Shown here: piece after piece, positions 35,505-47,900 of the stretch
Layout of the letters: the number at the start of each line of letters is the position of its first letter
How positions within the stretch are numbered: position 1 is the first letter of the stretch
Source: Imbricaverruca yamaguchii
Lineage: Eukaryota; Arthropoda; Thecostraca; Neoverrucidae
NCBI GenBank assembly: GCA_034440575.1
Contig: JAOTOL010001369.1
Location: 1-64,000, forward strand
DNA length: 64,000 nt
Direction: 5' to 3'
Notes under the pieces: generated by a model
What the model was told of the DNA's origin: nothing
The model's input: the letters and a program-made list of their open reading frames with translations, nothing else
The model's database searches: none
Translations under genes and position numbers: made by a program

Positions 35505-36678
35505 TAATCCCACAGTCCGTCTGTCAGTGTTACCATCCTGACAGTCCGTCTGTCAGTGTTACCATCCTGACAGTCCGTCTGTCAGTGTTACCATCCTGAC
35601 AGTCCGTCTGTCAGTGCTACCATCCTGACAGTCCGTGTGTCAGTGTTACCATCCTGACAGTCCGTCTGTCAGTGTTACCATCCTGACAGCCCGTCTGTCG
35701 ATCAGTGTTGCCATCTTTACAGCCCGTCTGTAGATCACCGGTTGATAATATCCTGACAGTCCGTTTGCAGGCCAGTGTTACCACCCTCACAGCCCGTATA
35801 CAGTCAGGTGTTGCCATCCTCACAGCCCGTCTACAGTCAGGTGTTGCCATCCTCGAGGTCAATTTGATGGCTAGGTTGTCACCATCCCCACAGTCCGTCC
35901 TAGGTCAGAGTTTTACCATCCGTCAGTCTTTCGGTAGGCCAGAGTGCCACCATTCTCACAGCCCGTCTGTAGACCATAGTGTGCCCTTCTGCAGGCCAGA
36001 GTGCTACCATCCCCACATCCATTAAAACAAATTTAATCCCAGGTTGAGTGGTATTATGAACCAGTGACCTATTGCTAAGCAGAACTCGTTGCGTGAATCC
36101 TGACCCCACCACCCGATCCGTGACTTTTGGGCATTTCTAGGTCGGAGTGTCCGTTTGACCCTCCCTCCCTCGAAGTCCGTTTGACGGTCAGAGTTTTATC
36201 ATCAGCACAACCCCTTTGCAGGCTTCTCTCCCATGACCCTCCAGCATAGTCGGTCAGTGTGTTGTCATCGTCAGAGTCCTTCCGTCAGTCGCCATAGTAT
36301 TGTCATCCTCACAGCCTGTCTGTAGCCGATCTGTGGCCGACCTGTGGGCTTCCGTCCCATAGTCATTCCATCAGTCAGAATGTCACTATCCTCACAGTCT
36401 CGTCCGTCAGTGAGATAGCTACCATCCTTACAGTCCGTCCCCCAGTTAGTGTTGCCAGTCTCGCAGCCTGCTTGTATCTGTAGCCCGCCTGTAGGCTCCT
36501 GTCCCATGGCCCGTCCATCAGTCTAGCGTTACCTCCCTCACAGTCCGTTCCTCAGTCAGTGTTGTCAGCCTCACAGGCCGCCTGCAGCCCGTCTGTATGT
36601 TCCTGCCCCGTCAGAGCGTCACCTGCCTCGTTGCTCGTCTGTCGGTGTCGCCCTCCTCACCGTCCATCTGTCGGTCAG
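35505..36678 (+). repeat. Minisatellite of about 29-32-bp units ending exactly at the acceptor of ninjurin exon 3B
   Basis: The first eight units are nearly identical ('ctgacagtccgtctgtcagt' plus 'gttaccatc', 35515-35710). Later units diverge ('catcctcacagcccgtctgt'). The final unit 'ccgtccatctgtcggtcag' supplies the AG at 36677-36678 used by exon 3B. An S4 SINE tail interrupts the array at 36043-36125. Confidence 0.9.
36043..36125 (-). mobile_element. SINE S4 tail fragment
   Basis: The reverse complement has 'tcgggtggtggggtcaggat' and 'gttctgcttagcaatag', homologous to 23161-23260 of the full S4 copy. Confidence 0.7.
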
Positions 36679-36870
36679 AGTGTCGAGACCGTCATCAACA
36701 TCGTGCTGGCCGTGCTGGACGCACGCGACACGGACTACCTGCTCTGTCGGGTCCGCACCGCGCTCAACTACACCGCCCTGGCTCTGGCCTGGACCACTGT
36801 GTTCGTGAACACCGTCTGGACCGGCTTCGGCTACGACGTCACCGTCTCCGTAGCAGGCCCACAACGAGCT
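36679..36870 (+). CDS. Ninjurin alternative terminal exon 3B (3' end uncertain)
   Basis: Phase-0 exon after 'ctgtcggtcag'. It reads SVETVINIVLAVLDARDTDY, then a loop, then a second membrane segment (ALNYTALALAWTTVFVNTVW) and TGFGYDVTVSVAG. It resembles 3A most closely (AINYTSLA against ALNYTALA). It lacks the glycine found in 3A and 3C and has a Glu inside the first membrane half. The frame stays open to a stop at 37693-37695, running through a GGAGCC repeat that would add a long Ser-Arg-rich tail. The repeat has no stop in any frame, so this openness is not evidence of coding. The exon may end earlier through splicing. It could also be a decaying copy. Confidence 0.75.
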
Positions 36871-36879
36871 GAAGCCGTG

Positions 36880-37430
<551 letters not shown>

Positions 37431-37562
37431 TCGCAGCCGGGACAGAGTGAGGTGCCGCTCCTGTCTGGGATCGGCGGGGACTCAGCCTTCCCGTCTGCAA
37501 ATCGTGACCCACAAAGCAGCCGATGAACAGGAAGATAAAGCGCGGGGGATGTCATCTGCAAG

Positions 37563-37676
37563 GCAGTTGCAGAGTCGAGAGGGAGAGAGCTACGGTGAAC
37601 TTTGCCGTAGCCAGCGTGAGTTGCAGAGACGAGAGGGAGAGAGCTACGGTGAACTTTGCCGAAGCCAGCCAGCATA
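37563..37676 (+). repeat. 54-bp direct duplication
   Basis: 'gttgcagag' plus 'gagagggagagagctacggt' plus 'gaactttgccg' occurs twice. 54 is a multiple of three, and the copies read in the frame open from exon 3B (REGESYGELCRSQ twice). A GTGAGT donor-like site lies at 37616. Confidence 0.88.
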
Positions 37677-37869
37677 CCACGGCCGACGTGTCTGAGTATC
37701 GGCGACCATCACACCACACGGCAACGGCCGCTAGGCTCCGATGCACGCTCAGACCGTCAGCGGGACGGCAATGTGTGCACCGCTGCAGCACCATCGTCAG
37801 CTCACATATGCAGCTGCAGGGTGATTCGCCACGCTTGCCTCGCCGGTGGCCACTTCGATGCGTGCTCGG

Positions 37870-37950
37870 ATGAGTGTTACGCCTGTCGGAGTTTCAAGCC
37901 TGTCGGGCATCAGTTTTCGGAGTTTTAAGCCTGTCGGGCATCAGTTTTAT
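37870..37950. repeat. 33-bp direct duplication
   Basis: 'cggagtttcaagcctgtcgg' plus 'gcatcagttt' occurs twice in succession. Confidence 0.85.
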
Positions 37951-38205
37951 CCTCGTGCAGATCGTAGCAATGCGTGTTCACTGCCCAGGTTAAATGAACC
38001 CTGGTTGACAGCCCACGTGCAAGGATGTCGAATGGTGTGGGGGTGGGGGTGGGGGTGAATTAATGCACCAGGTGCCCAGTTTCACCTGTCGTACCCAGTT
38101 TCACCTGTCAGTGCAGCTAGACGCAAGGTTGCTGCAGCGATGTTCCCGAGAACTGTGCGACTAGTTCTGAGATGTTTCCTTGTGAAAGATGTCGTGTGAC
38201 TACAA

Positions 38206-38240
38206 ATGCAAATGCAAATGCAAATGCAGGCACAAATGCA
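38206..38240. repeat. AAATGC hexamer tandem with octamer motifs
   Basis: Four AAATGC units plus a variant. The overlaps create several ATGCAAAT octamers, the POU/Oct binding consensus. Confidence 0.85.
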
Positions 38241-39324
38241 ACATACATCCGTCGAACGTGTGCTACTGGCACACTATGGGTGACAACGGCTCTCATGCGA
38301 TATGCAATCTGCCAAATGCTATTTAGATTTTCGCGCCTGCATTTTGATATGTCTACTTTCTAATACAGAAGTGAAAAGGCGATGGACACAATCTTGAGGG
38401 GAGTTATCATAATAAGCAAGCCCGAACATGCTATCAGGTGCGAAATACATGACTTGTTAGCGTCAGGCCGTCGTTAGGAATGATAGCCCGACGCCGACAC
38501 GTTGAGAATGTTGACACCGATACAGCAGTGCTGGACTTGATCACCACAATCTTCAAATATGCTGGCCAACATGCTGTACCACATTTGATGGAAACTTCTG
38601 TCCGTTTTTTGCGACACAGCCCCATACAACCTTGAGCAATGCATAAACACAATCTCTTAGCTCAAGCATGAACTGCTAAGTGCTGTAACTACCAAACACA
38701 TATGAACGACCGCTCTGATTGCGCTTATATGACGTCTGGTGCTAAGAGAATGTAAGTAATGTACAAAAGTACCAAGAATCAAGTTGTGCATCAAGAAATG
38801 AACACGGTCTGACATATGTATGAGTGACATCATGCCATCAAGATAGTCCCGGAAGCAAGCAACGACTCGCTGAATTATCACGATGGACAATTGTGGCTGT
38901 GTTAGAACGTTCCAAGTATATTTTGTCTGTGATTCACACACTTTTCCATGCACACTCGCGGAACATGGGCACATTGGCATAAATGAGTAACATGCAGGTT
39001 TTCACCACTGCCGATATCGCATGAGGATACGCCACGCAATGCGATTGATCGGTGTTAATACCTGCGGCTTTGTCCCGCCAAATCATCATATAGAGCACAA
39101 GACCCCAGTCTCGATACGCTTCACCTTGCGCGGGTGCCAGCCTCGTACTAACCGTCCTTGCAGACCCTGTGCGATGGTGCATGCGTCTAGTCGCTGTCCA
39201 CCGGACGGCAATGTTGTCGACGGTCCGCAGTCGACGCCTCCTTGCGCGGGCTAGCTCTGCCTCCGGTCCTCGCCGCGGCTGTCCTGACGTCGGTCCGGCC
39301 TCACATCGGCACGTCCTGTTTCAG
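38241..39324. other. No recognised feature before ninjurin exon 3C
   Basis: Unique intronic sequence that becomes GC-rich over the last 150 bases and ends in a strong acceptor. Confidence 0.45.
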
Positions 39325-39558
39325 ATCCTGGTGGGCATCCTGCTGATGATACTCGGGGCGCTCAACATCAATGAATCGTCCCCGTCCCAGCAAGCCGCAG
39401 ACATCATCAACGATGTCAGCGTCGTGCTGGTCTTCGTGATAACGCTGCTCAATGTCGTGATCGCCGCCTTCGGTATCGAGAACACTCGGCTGCTGTCTGT
39501 GCCGCCCACCGCAGCCCCGCTGACGTCGGCGCAGCTGTACTGGAGGGACATCAAGTGA
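39325..39558 (+). CDS. Ninjurin alternative terminal exon 3C
   Basis: This is the best acceptor of the three (cacgtcctgtttcag). The phase-0 frame reads ILVGILLMILGALNINESSP, then a loop, then IINDVSVVLVFVITLLNVVI-AAFGIEN, a tail with PPTAAPLTSAQLYWRDIK, and TGA at 39556-39558. It has 77 codons. It is closest to vertebrate ninjurins: joining exon 2 gives LQ-ILVGILL (vertebrates LQIGVGVLL), and NVVIAAFGIEN parallels the conserved N-I-F-I-T-A-F-G stretch. Combined with exons 1 and 2 the protein would be about 150 residues. Probably the ancestral terminal exon, with 3A and 3B derived. Confidence 0.94.
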   Translation: MLVGILLMILGALNINESSPSQQAADIINDVSVVLVFVITLLNVVIAAFGIENTRLLSVPPTAAPLTSAQLYWRDIK

Positions 39559-40010
39559 CTCGGTGCTCGTGGGAAGGACGAGCGCAGTGGACGCGATGAG
39601 CTGACACGACATTTTTGTTGCCTGCAAAACGTAATGCCAGCTATGCGCCGTCAGTTTACGACATCGAACATCGGGCTCGGAGCAAATCGATGTGTTATTT
39701 AATCATAGTTGTTGTGACATACGATGCTGCTCGGTCCACATAAGAGCAGCACATTCGTTGACGGATCAATGATTCTGGTGGGCACTTGTCCTGCTAACGA
39801 TCTCGCATCAAATCTACTGACACGTTGAGCGAACATCAGCAGGACAGCCACTGGCCAGCCAAAACAAAACAAAGAAACCTCAGCGACACTTCAAATGCAT
39901 GATTCGTTTTCTCTTTCTCAATGTTGAGGGATTCCTTCCGAGGATGACCCCCTCCCATCCACTCTCCCCTTGCTGTCCCCCTGCACGTTTCTCACGCGAC
40001 CAGGCGTGCC
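39559..40010. other. Candidate 3' UTR of exon 3C, no further feature
   Basis: I see no AATAAA within about 1 kb of the stop, so the end of the transcript cannot be placed. Confidence 0.3.
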
Positions 40011-40024
40011 TCAACCCTCTACTG

Positions 40025-40575
40025 ACTCGCTGAGCTGACCTTAACAAGCCAGCTGACCAGCTGACCAGCTGACCAAGCGTGCCTCAACCCTCTACTGACT
40101 CGCTGAGCTGACCTTAACAAGCCAGCTGACCAGCTGACAGTTGACCAGCTGACCAAGCGTGCCTCAGCTCTCTACTGACTCGCTGAGCTGACCTCAACAA
40201 TCCAGCTGACCAGCTGACCTGCTGACAGCTGACCAGCTGACCAGCTGACCAGATGATCAGCTGACCAGCTGACCAGCTGACCAGCTGACCAGCTGACCAG
40301 CTGACAGTTGACCAGCTGACCAAGCGTGCCTCAGCTCTCTACTGACTCGCTGAGCTGACCTCAACAATCCAGCTGACCAGCTGACCTGCTGACAGCTGAC
40401 CAGCTGACCAGCTGACCAGCTGACCAGCTGACCAGCTGACCAGCTGACCAGCTGACCAGCTGACCTGCTGACAACTGACCAGCTGACCTGCTGACAGCTG
40501 ACCAGCTGACCAGCTGACGAGCTGACCAGCTGACCTGCTGACAGATGACCAGCTGACCAGCTGACTAAGCGTGCC
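40025..40575. repeat. (GACCAGCT)n minisatellite with higher-order units
   Basis: An 8-bp unit GACCAGCT, with TGACCTGC and TGACAGT variants, is organised in larger blocks that start 'caagcgtgcctca'. Nearly every unit junction creates CAGCTG, an E-box. Minus-strand frames read QLVSWSAG repeats and are not genes. Confidence 0.95.
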
Positions 40576-40732
40576 ACGGCTCTGCTGGCTCGGGTGTCGA
40601 TCTGTCAGTGTGGTGTCGGTCCAGATCGGGGCGGCCCGACGACTGCACACCAGCCAGGCACGGCCGGTCGGTCCCAGCCGGCTACTTTAGTGCCCCAGCA
40701 GCAATGAGTGCCCGTCTCAGAACACCAGTAAC

Positions 40733-40752
40733 GGCAGCAGCAGCAGCAGCGG
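40733..40752. repeat. (CAG)n short tract
   Basis: Six to seven CAG units after 'acgg'. A G run follows near 40865-40878. Confidence 0.85.
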
Positions 40753-40879
40753 TGCCGAACGGTGACCACCTATGACCTGGTGACCTCGATCGAGCCGATT
40801 AACGTGGCAAATGCTATTGATGGCATGAACATAATGAATATGGTTGGCGATCGGGTGTCGGGGAGGGGGGGGGGGGGCA

Positions 40880-43800
40880 ACGTGGTTCGATATAGGTTCG
40901 GTGATGTTCACCTCTGATGCAAGACTCCTGGAATTACTGCTGCTGCTGGGCTATTTCAAGTTCCCCTCGTATTCAAACCTGACGGAATTCTGAGCTAAGT
41001 GCCTCAGTTCTGTGGCTGTCCTGCTGTTATGAAGCACTTCTTGACCGTTGCTTTGAAACATTGATTCTTTCCATGCGTGGAGTGGATGAAATCACTTCAA
41101 AACGCATGCTAGGGGAGGGGGATGGATATCCCTCCCCAAAGTTGCTGAAACAAAAACGTCTTGCAAAATATAACTTTGGAAGCAGGTGCGAATCAGGGAA
41201 CTATCTAAGAAAGAGTTAATAATTCAACAGCCACACGTCATTGCAGGATAATTAGTGCCAGAATAGCACAGTTGACGTTTTTGGAGGTCTGGATCAACCA
41301 GACCTAGCATCAGTGTCCAGAAGAAGTTGAAATATGTTGCATCACTCCTTACTTCATAACAGTAATTTGCCTTGGACTTAGTGTTGTCATTTCACAAGCA
41401 ACGGCTACTATTAACAGCTACTATAACAAACTGAGAAGCTGGTATGATTTGAACCATCATTCGCGACTGTGAAGGTAGATAGCTCGGAGTTTCATTTCCC
41501 GATGACAAAAACACGCCATTAGATGCACAGTCACGATTAGGACAATTGAACGAAATGGCTGGAAACACCAGCACCGCCGCCAGACCTATGATTAACAGGA
41601 ACTGTGGTGTATTTTGCCTGTCTCTACAATACTCCTGTCATGTGAGCGAAACACTTGAGATTGCAGAGCCGTCGACGCCCTGGTGTTCCTCCCAGTGAAT
41701 ATAACTGGCCTTCTGTGAAACGATTAATCATTGTTTGTACGGTGTGGTGCCTTGGTCATTCGTACACGTGGTGCCTTCCTCATCAGGTGAATACACCTTG
41801 CTATGCCGGCAAAACGTTTCATTGCATGAGGCGATGGCGTCTCGTCCTCGCAGCCAGAATAAACCGCGAGACTGGCAACGACACCACCTGGTGGAGGGGC
41901 CAAATCATCGGGGAACACTTGGCTGATGCTTTGAGAGCCTGGAACACAGCCGTTCAAGCCGGGTGCTCTGCACTGATAAATGACGTCAAACAGATCCGCA
42001 GGAAACGCATTCTCACTGTTAAAGGCCAACACGCGGAATGCGGACACACCTGCGAGACAATGTATACGCGCGGATACAAATTGATGATTTATTTATTTGC
42101 ATTCTGCTCACCTTCACACCCAATGTCGGCTACTAGTGTACAGTACTGAGGATATGGGGTGTCATGATTGATATGGCACATGCCAGGAAGATAAATAGTT
42201 GCTGTAATTTGGTGCATCGCTGGGAAAGAAAATACCTCTAATTTACCATGTGATATGTAAATGGTATAATTATTGGAAACGTAGGTAGGGAATTTCAAGC
42301 TTATATGACATAACAAACTGGATTTGGTAGATAATAGACATACCGAGGCTTGGGCTAGTAAACGCATTTTAAAGATAAATTGCAGGACTATGAATTGACT
42401 CGCTACAGCAACATGATAATTGAGGGAAGGCAAGGATAGGAGGCGGAATGTTATTATGCACAAGTTCAACGACACGTCGACAAATGAAATGGCCAAAAAT
42501 AGCACCAACCGCCTTATATTTTGATGAAAATAATTATGTGGGGTTATATGATGAGCCGAATCCGGCTGTGAAATGTTTTAAAAGCTCAGATGAACGGTTA
42601 TGGAGTTATACCCTCGGGCATGTTTGAGATGTCACTAAGCAAGGGTCTCTTTGGAGGCCTTTAACTCAATGAAGAAAGGTTGAAATTGTAGAAGGCTACA
42701 TACCGTTGAGCTAACAATGACCCATTGCAACCATTGGCTTTCGTAATTTCAGTTTCCGGGCATTTTAAATCATGACATCGTAACCTAAGTTTACGTGACC
42801 TACTTTAACTTTCGGGATATTCACAATGAGACTTGAAAACAATGCAGAAATGAAGTTAAATATTTTTATTTCGAAGCACAAAATAAGCCGAACGTTTGAT
42901 TGACATGCTTGGATTTGCTGAGGGCGGGAGCGTTGTTCGGAACTTGGGTTTTAAAGCATGCATATGTACATACATCATTGCGCCAGGGCATTGCACCTAT
43001 TATCAAGTAAGATTTGCCTAAATAATATGTTGATACTAGAGGGCGTTGGGGCAAGTCCTTGGCTTTGCTGGGCTTCTGCGTGCCTTTGAATACGATTGGA
43101 AAGAAACTGGGTTGAGGCTTGCCGCATACTTATACCTGGCAAAAATATGGGATACCTTAAAGGTATACTTGAAAAACAGCCTCATTTGAGTCCGTCTATA
43201 AACATTGTAATGCACTTGCATAGATTGTACAAGCGATAAAGAGGTCAACTATATTTAATGGAACTTCTGAACGACATGTTATTCACAAGTTATGTTTAAA
43301 TAAATTATAAGCTATTCGATTCGCAATGCATTTGACAAAGGGCACCCAACTACACAGCACGGATATTCAATATTGATTGAAAACAAAATGCAACACACAA
43401 AGATCGGAAGTATCAATGTAGAGCCTACATAAATCAAGGTGGTCTGCGAAAAGGTTTCCGTTTGCTTGGATGCCAACATATGTACTATACCTGTTAGATT
43501 CTGGTCAAAATTTGGTTTAAACGTCATGGAAGCGGTATGCTGGACTGTTATGACACTATACCAAACTTGAACATACTTTTGTGTAGACGCCCTGATAAAA
43601 CCTACCACAACAAGGCTGAGGAGACATTTGCTAGGCCTCATTTTGTCTTCTTCCTGAAGCCAAGGGATCACCTACTTGCATTGTAGTGTTAAATTCCAAA
43701 TGGAGCAAAACTGGGCTCAAGGTTGTGGTGTGAATATGAGATCACTAAGCATTGTGAAGCTTAAGTGCCATACGTTCGGCATGCAATCACCTTTAGCACG

Positions 43801-43900
43801 CTGATGTTGAGCTAGCATAAACTAAAAACGAAGAGCACAATTACATCTCTTCTCAACGAAACAAATAAAGTTATGATTTGAACAAAAAGGTAGTGGTCAT
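40880..43900. other. Anonymous 3 kb; one unassigned open frame of 164 codons at 41655-42149 (+)
   Basis: The frame at 41655 has no recognisable motif, signal peptide or splice context, and the opposite strand is also open over most of it. I do not call it a gene. The rest is unique AT-rich sequence. Confidence 0.35.
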
Positions 43901-44269
43901 GTGTTCTAACACCTGAAATGAAAAATTGTGGAGGAGGATATTCACCTGGCGCACTCCACATTATTACCGCGCCCGAACTGCGCCATCCCAACCGTCTAAA
44001 CTCATCGTCAAATCGACCTACCTTTTCCAACATCTTTTCGTTCCGGTTGCATCTTCACGTATCAGCCTTTACAAGGCTCACTCCAAGTGTCAAGTTCTGT
44101 CAGCACGTCAAGTTATGCCCCACATCCCTGCTTTTCGCATCACAACCTATCAACAAAACACGCCATCTTCGCCCTTCTCACCTCCAGCCTACGACGCATC
44201 GCATAATCGAGAAACTGCCGATATCACCTGGTGGTAGACTGGAAAATCCTAATCTCCACCCACCCGCAC

Positions 44270-44571
44270 TCACTGCTGCGCAAAACCGTCCAGTCACTGT
44301 GAGTCGAAACAGACGCGCAGAACCGGCCAGAAGTCTGGGTCGGCCGTGCGTGCCCTCTGCCGGTGCTGGAGTCGGGAGGCAGGGCCGCAGCAGGCGGGGT
44401 CAGGCGGGGCCAGGCGGCGGCGCCAGCTCAGTATGCGGCGGACTCGGCGCCGAGCGTGACGTGCGACTCGGACCGGTGCGGAGCCGACCGCCGACCCACC
44501 CTGGCCGCAGACCAGTCGCCGGTCTTCGCAGCGCTACCCGGCTGCACACCACACGGCGTCCGGCTGCTCGG
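44270..44571 (+). other. CpG-rich block ending at a good donor: candidate 5' exon
   Basis: A sharp GC- and CpG-rich island in an AT-rich region. It ends with a strong donor (CTCGG|gtatgt, GT at 44572). It is open in several frames with Ala/Arg/Gly-rich translations, as expected of a GC-rich 5' UTR. It could be the first exon and promoter of the STEAP gene, whose first coding exon has an acceptor at 54314, but no sequence links them directly. Confidence 0.35.
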
Positions 44572-44759
44572 GTATGTTTGTGTTGCGTGACTCGCCTAGA
44601 TATGTGTGCAACTAATGACCTGTCACCCACATCGTGTGCCGGCAGCCACGTGCGCTGTGCCAACCATGAATTGTCGATGGTATTTGTTTGTGAGATGTAA
44701 TAATGAAAACCTTACATTTTAAGAACATGAAATTTCACTGGCACGCGGGTCACAATCGA

Positions 44760-44843
44760 AGGTATTTAAAAAAATTTTTTTAAAAAAAAAATTTAAAAAA
44801 ATTTTTAAATATATATAATATATCGATATGTTATATACATATG

Positions 44844-44915
<72 letters not shown>
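44760..44915. repeat. A/T-only tract and (TA)n microsatellite
   Basis: Alternating A and T homopolymer blocks (44766-44810), then (AT)n to about 44910. Confidence 0.95.
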
Positions 44916-44917
<2 letters not shown>

Positions 44918-47900
44918 ATATAAAAATACATATGTATGCTGCCAAATACATATACATATCCATTTTCATACAAAATATTTCAAAAAGTTAGGAATGGCCA
45001 GACACCATTTTGCATATTTCAAGGTTCGATAGTTATCCGATACATACCCCGTCACAAAGCATTGAACATATTGAGAATTATGGACATTACTTAGAACATT
45101 CTAGTCATTGAAGATCATTTCCATTTTTCAATTTAGTTAACAATGACCCCTCATATGATTCATCAGATATATCAACTACCTGCTTTTTGTGTCCTGTTGA
45201 TGACATGTGCGGTGTGCCTAATGTAGTGTTTCCAGTGCCGGGAGTCTTCTGCGGTAGTTACAGCGTGCACATGGTGCTGGATGTCGGGATGTGTCGTGTA
45301 GTGACCATGTTGTGGTGGTCCTGCCAGTGTTTTTTGGGGGGGAGGTGGGGGGTTGGGGGAGGGGCTCCTGCAAATGGATCGTCAGACGGCTGCAATCGAA
45401 GTTGCCGTCAAGCAGAAGCACATACCCCACGAGTTGCCGAATATCCGGATTTGCATTGAAGCCGATGAGCTATTATCAACATGCAAACGAAGTACCTAAC
45501 CAACTCACACTATGTGATTGGTGACTTTATGTTTGCACTATGTGATTGCACATGCGATTACACTATGTGATTGCACACTATGTTTGCTCCCTTTATGGTG
45601 TACATATAGTTAGACACAGATCCTTGTTTTCGAACTTCCCAAATGTTCCGAGAAATTAGCAACCATATGATTTTGAACGAAGTAGTCATCGCATGACCGA
45701 AGTAGCGTTCGAAATAGCTCAGCTAATTGACGCGAAATATCTGGAACATACCCAGCCCGTGTAAATACCGCAACATGGCTAGAACAACACAAATATCCAC
45801 TCAGGTGGATATCTAGGTCTACTCTGGTGCGGCTTGTTAATATAAGTTTAATAGCCTGGCGAAACCAGACGAAACCTGGCGAAACCTGGTGAAATACGAT
45901 GCAAGTGTTAAGAATGACCCATGCAAGATTTAACGCGAATACTAGCAGCCGTCAGAATCTGCTCAATACTTTCACTCTGCGATGAGAAAGTTGGTGTTGC
46001 AACCGGCGCTGTGACCTGACACGCTGTAAATGTTATAGATCGCGATGCTGAAGCAGCGGGTTAAGCATATGCATGCGTGATGCACATTACACACGTGATG
46101 AGGGGATAGCCATGGCAAATGTTGCAGTTGACTGCCGTGGAATTACCAATAAACCCATGAGAGATGCAATTATTCGCCGTCTGTGCATGGGGTATTACCT
46201 CATCACAGAGTGCAGACGGTACTGTACAAGTCCTGGGAAACATTGGTGTGCACGCTCTATCTGACATAAGCTATTCCCACCACCAATATACTTCGCTCGG
46301 ACTTCGATTGGCTTCGTGAAAATATCATACAAATGAAAAAATCATTCGACACTAGAGTAGATGCAGACGAGGCGGTGTCCGTGGGGGCGAGAGTCTAGGG
46401 GAAGTTTCCCCTCCCCCAATCAAAAGGGTGTGGGTTTGAGTCTCCCCTTTTTTCCTCTTTTCCCCCCCCCAAAAAACGGGGGGAAATGGAGAACGCCACT
46501 AAATAAATTAAATGATTTTTCATAAAAAAAACAGGTATTCGTCTTGGCCGCTACTACAGGCATTTCGGCATCCGTGATCTCATATCACCGAAAGGTGAGC
46601 GTCTTCGATTTGCAAATCAGTTTGTTTCTTTAAGACCCAACCCGAGGTTCGGCTACCTTAGTGGTGCGAAAAAAAATCCGGTTGGATTGTGAATATCCTG
46701 ACAACTTGCATTTGTTTCCAGCATCCAAAGCTCACCAGCTGTCAAACGAGCATGACCATGGACGGTAGGGAAGTGAGGTAGAAGCAGCATCACCATGTGC
46801 AGTAGGGAAGCTATCAAGCGAGGATGGCAATGGACAGTAGGGAAATAGGGCAGTTAGCAAGCGAGCATTGAAGGTTCATCAGGGAAGGAAAAAGTGAGGT
46901 TTTGACTTCACAAAACCAGAAATATTTGACTCGCCTTGCACGTCGAAAGAGGCCTCTGTTTCCAAGTTATGTTTTTTTTTTGGTATGGCTCTCCTTTAAG
47001 AAAATTCTGACTTCACAACTGCTCAGTTTAAGCATTCATATCGACCTGAGCATTGCTAAACTAATGGTTTTCGACCAACTGATCACCGTGAGCACAGCAG
47101 CCGACAGTGACGTACATAAACAATGCGCCTAATCTTGTTTCAACGTCACAGGACATCGAAGTCTCAGTACTGAACTTTGCGTGGGAACTTATATGCACGT
47201 AGTTCTCGATCTGCGGAGCGTCGTGAGTACAACGTCTAAGGGGCGATCATCATGGCAATAAGCAGATCGAGAGCTGCTTGCATAGCTGTCAGTAAACCTG
47301 AGCGGTCAGGCCTCCTAGCGTTTGGGTGCTGCTCCAGTGTTCTAACGACGACCAGGCGACGTTCCGTCAGGGAACGGTCTTCCAATCCTTGTCCCAGGAA
47401 TACCACGGATGTCATTCTGATTGTACGCCTGTGTCGTGGTTTCATGCGACTCGCGGTCTCACGCGTCCACTAGCGGGAGGTAATAGTCAAGACGTGTCAG
47501 TGGCGCGGTCAGGCCATGCTAATTACGCTGATCTGAAAGCTTTTTAAACGGAGATTGGACCAATTTATTTTATGAATAAACAACGAGAGTAGGTTTGGTT
47601 ACCTAATACGACACGTTTCTGGACCAATGACAGCGTGTTTATGCACAAACCCTTAATATGTACACGTACACCCGCGCCTGGGGCGTCATCTAGTCGGAAA
47701 TCTGGAAGTCAGACCAAGGGAGGCTGACTTCGGAGGTAAACTCCATGACAGCTATTTGTCGAATTCAGCAGTCTCCAAACGCCACGTTTTCCGAGCACTC
47801 GACCACTCCAATCAATATTCCCAGTCAGCTTCAACTGCGGTAAGTGACTGGCCCTGTATGATACCTATGACGAATTACAATCCATGTTTCAAAAGAATGA

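Noticed and set aside
40114..40650. Minus-strand QLVSWSAG repeat protein
   Set aside because: Translation of the 8-bp GACCAGCT satellite; no start context or splice support.
41655..42149. 164-codon open frame
   Set aside because: No recognised motif, and the opposite strand is largely open too. Kept only as a note.
43918..44700. 260-codon open frame as a gene
   Set aside because: The second half is a GC-rich island open in several frames and the first half is non-coding in character. The CpG block itself is listed as a candidate exon.
47236..47473. Short conserved-looking frame near 47.3 kb
   Set aside because: Open on both strands, fewer than 75 codons, no splice support or motif.
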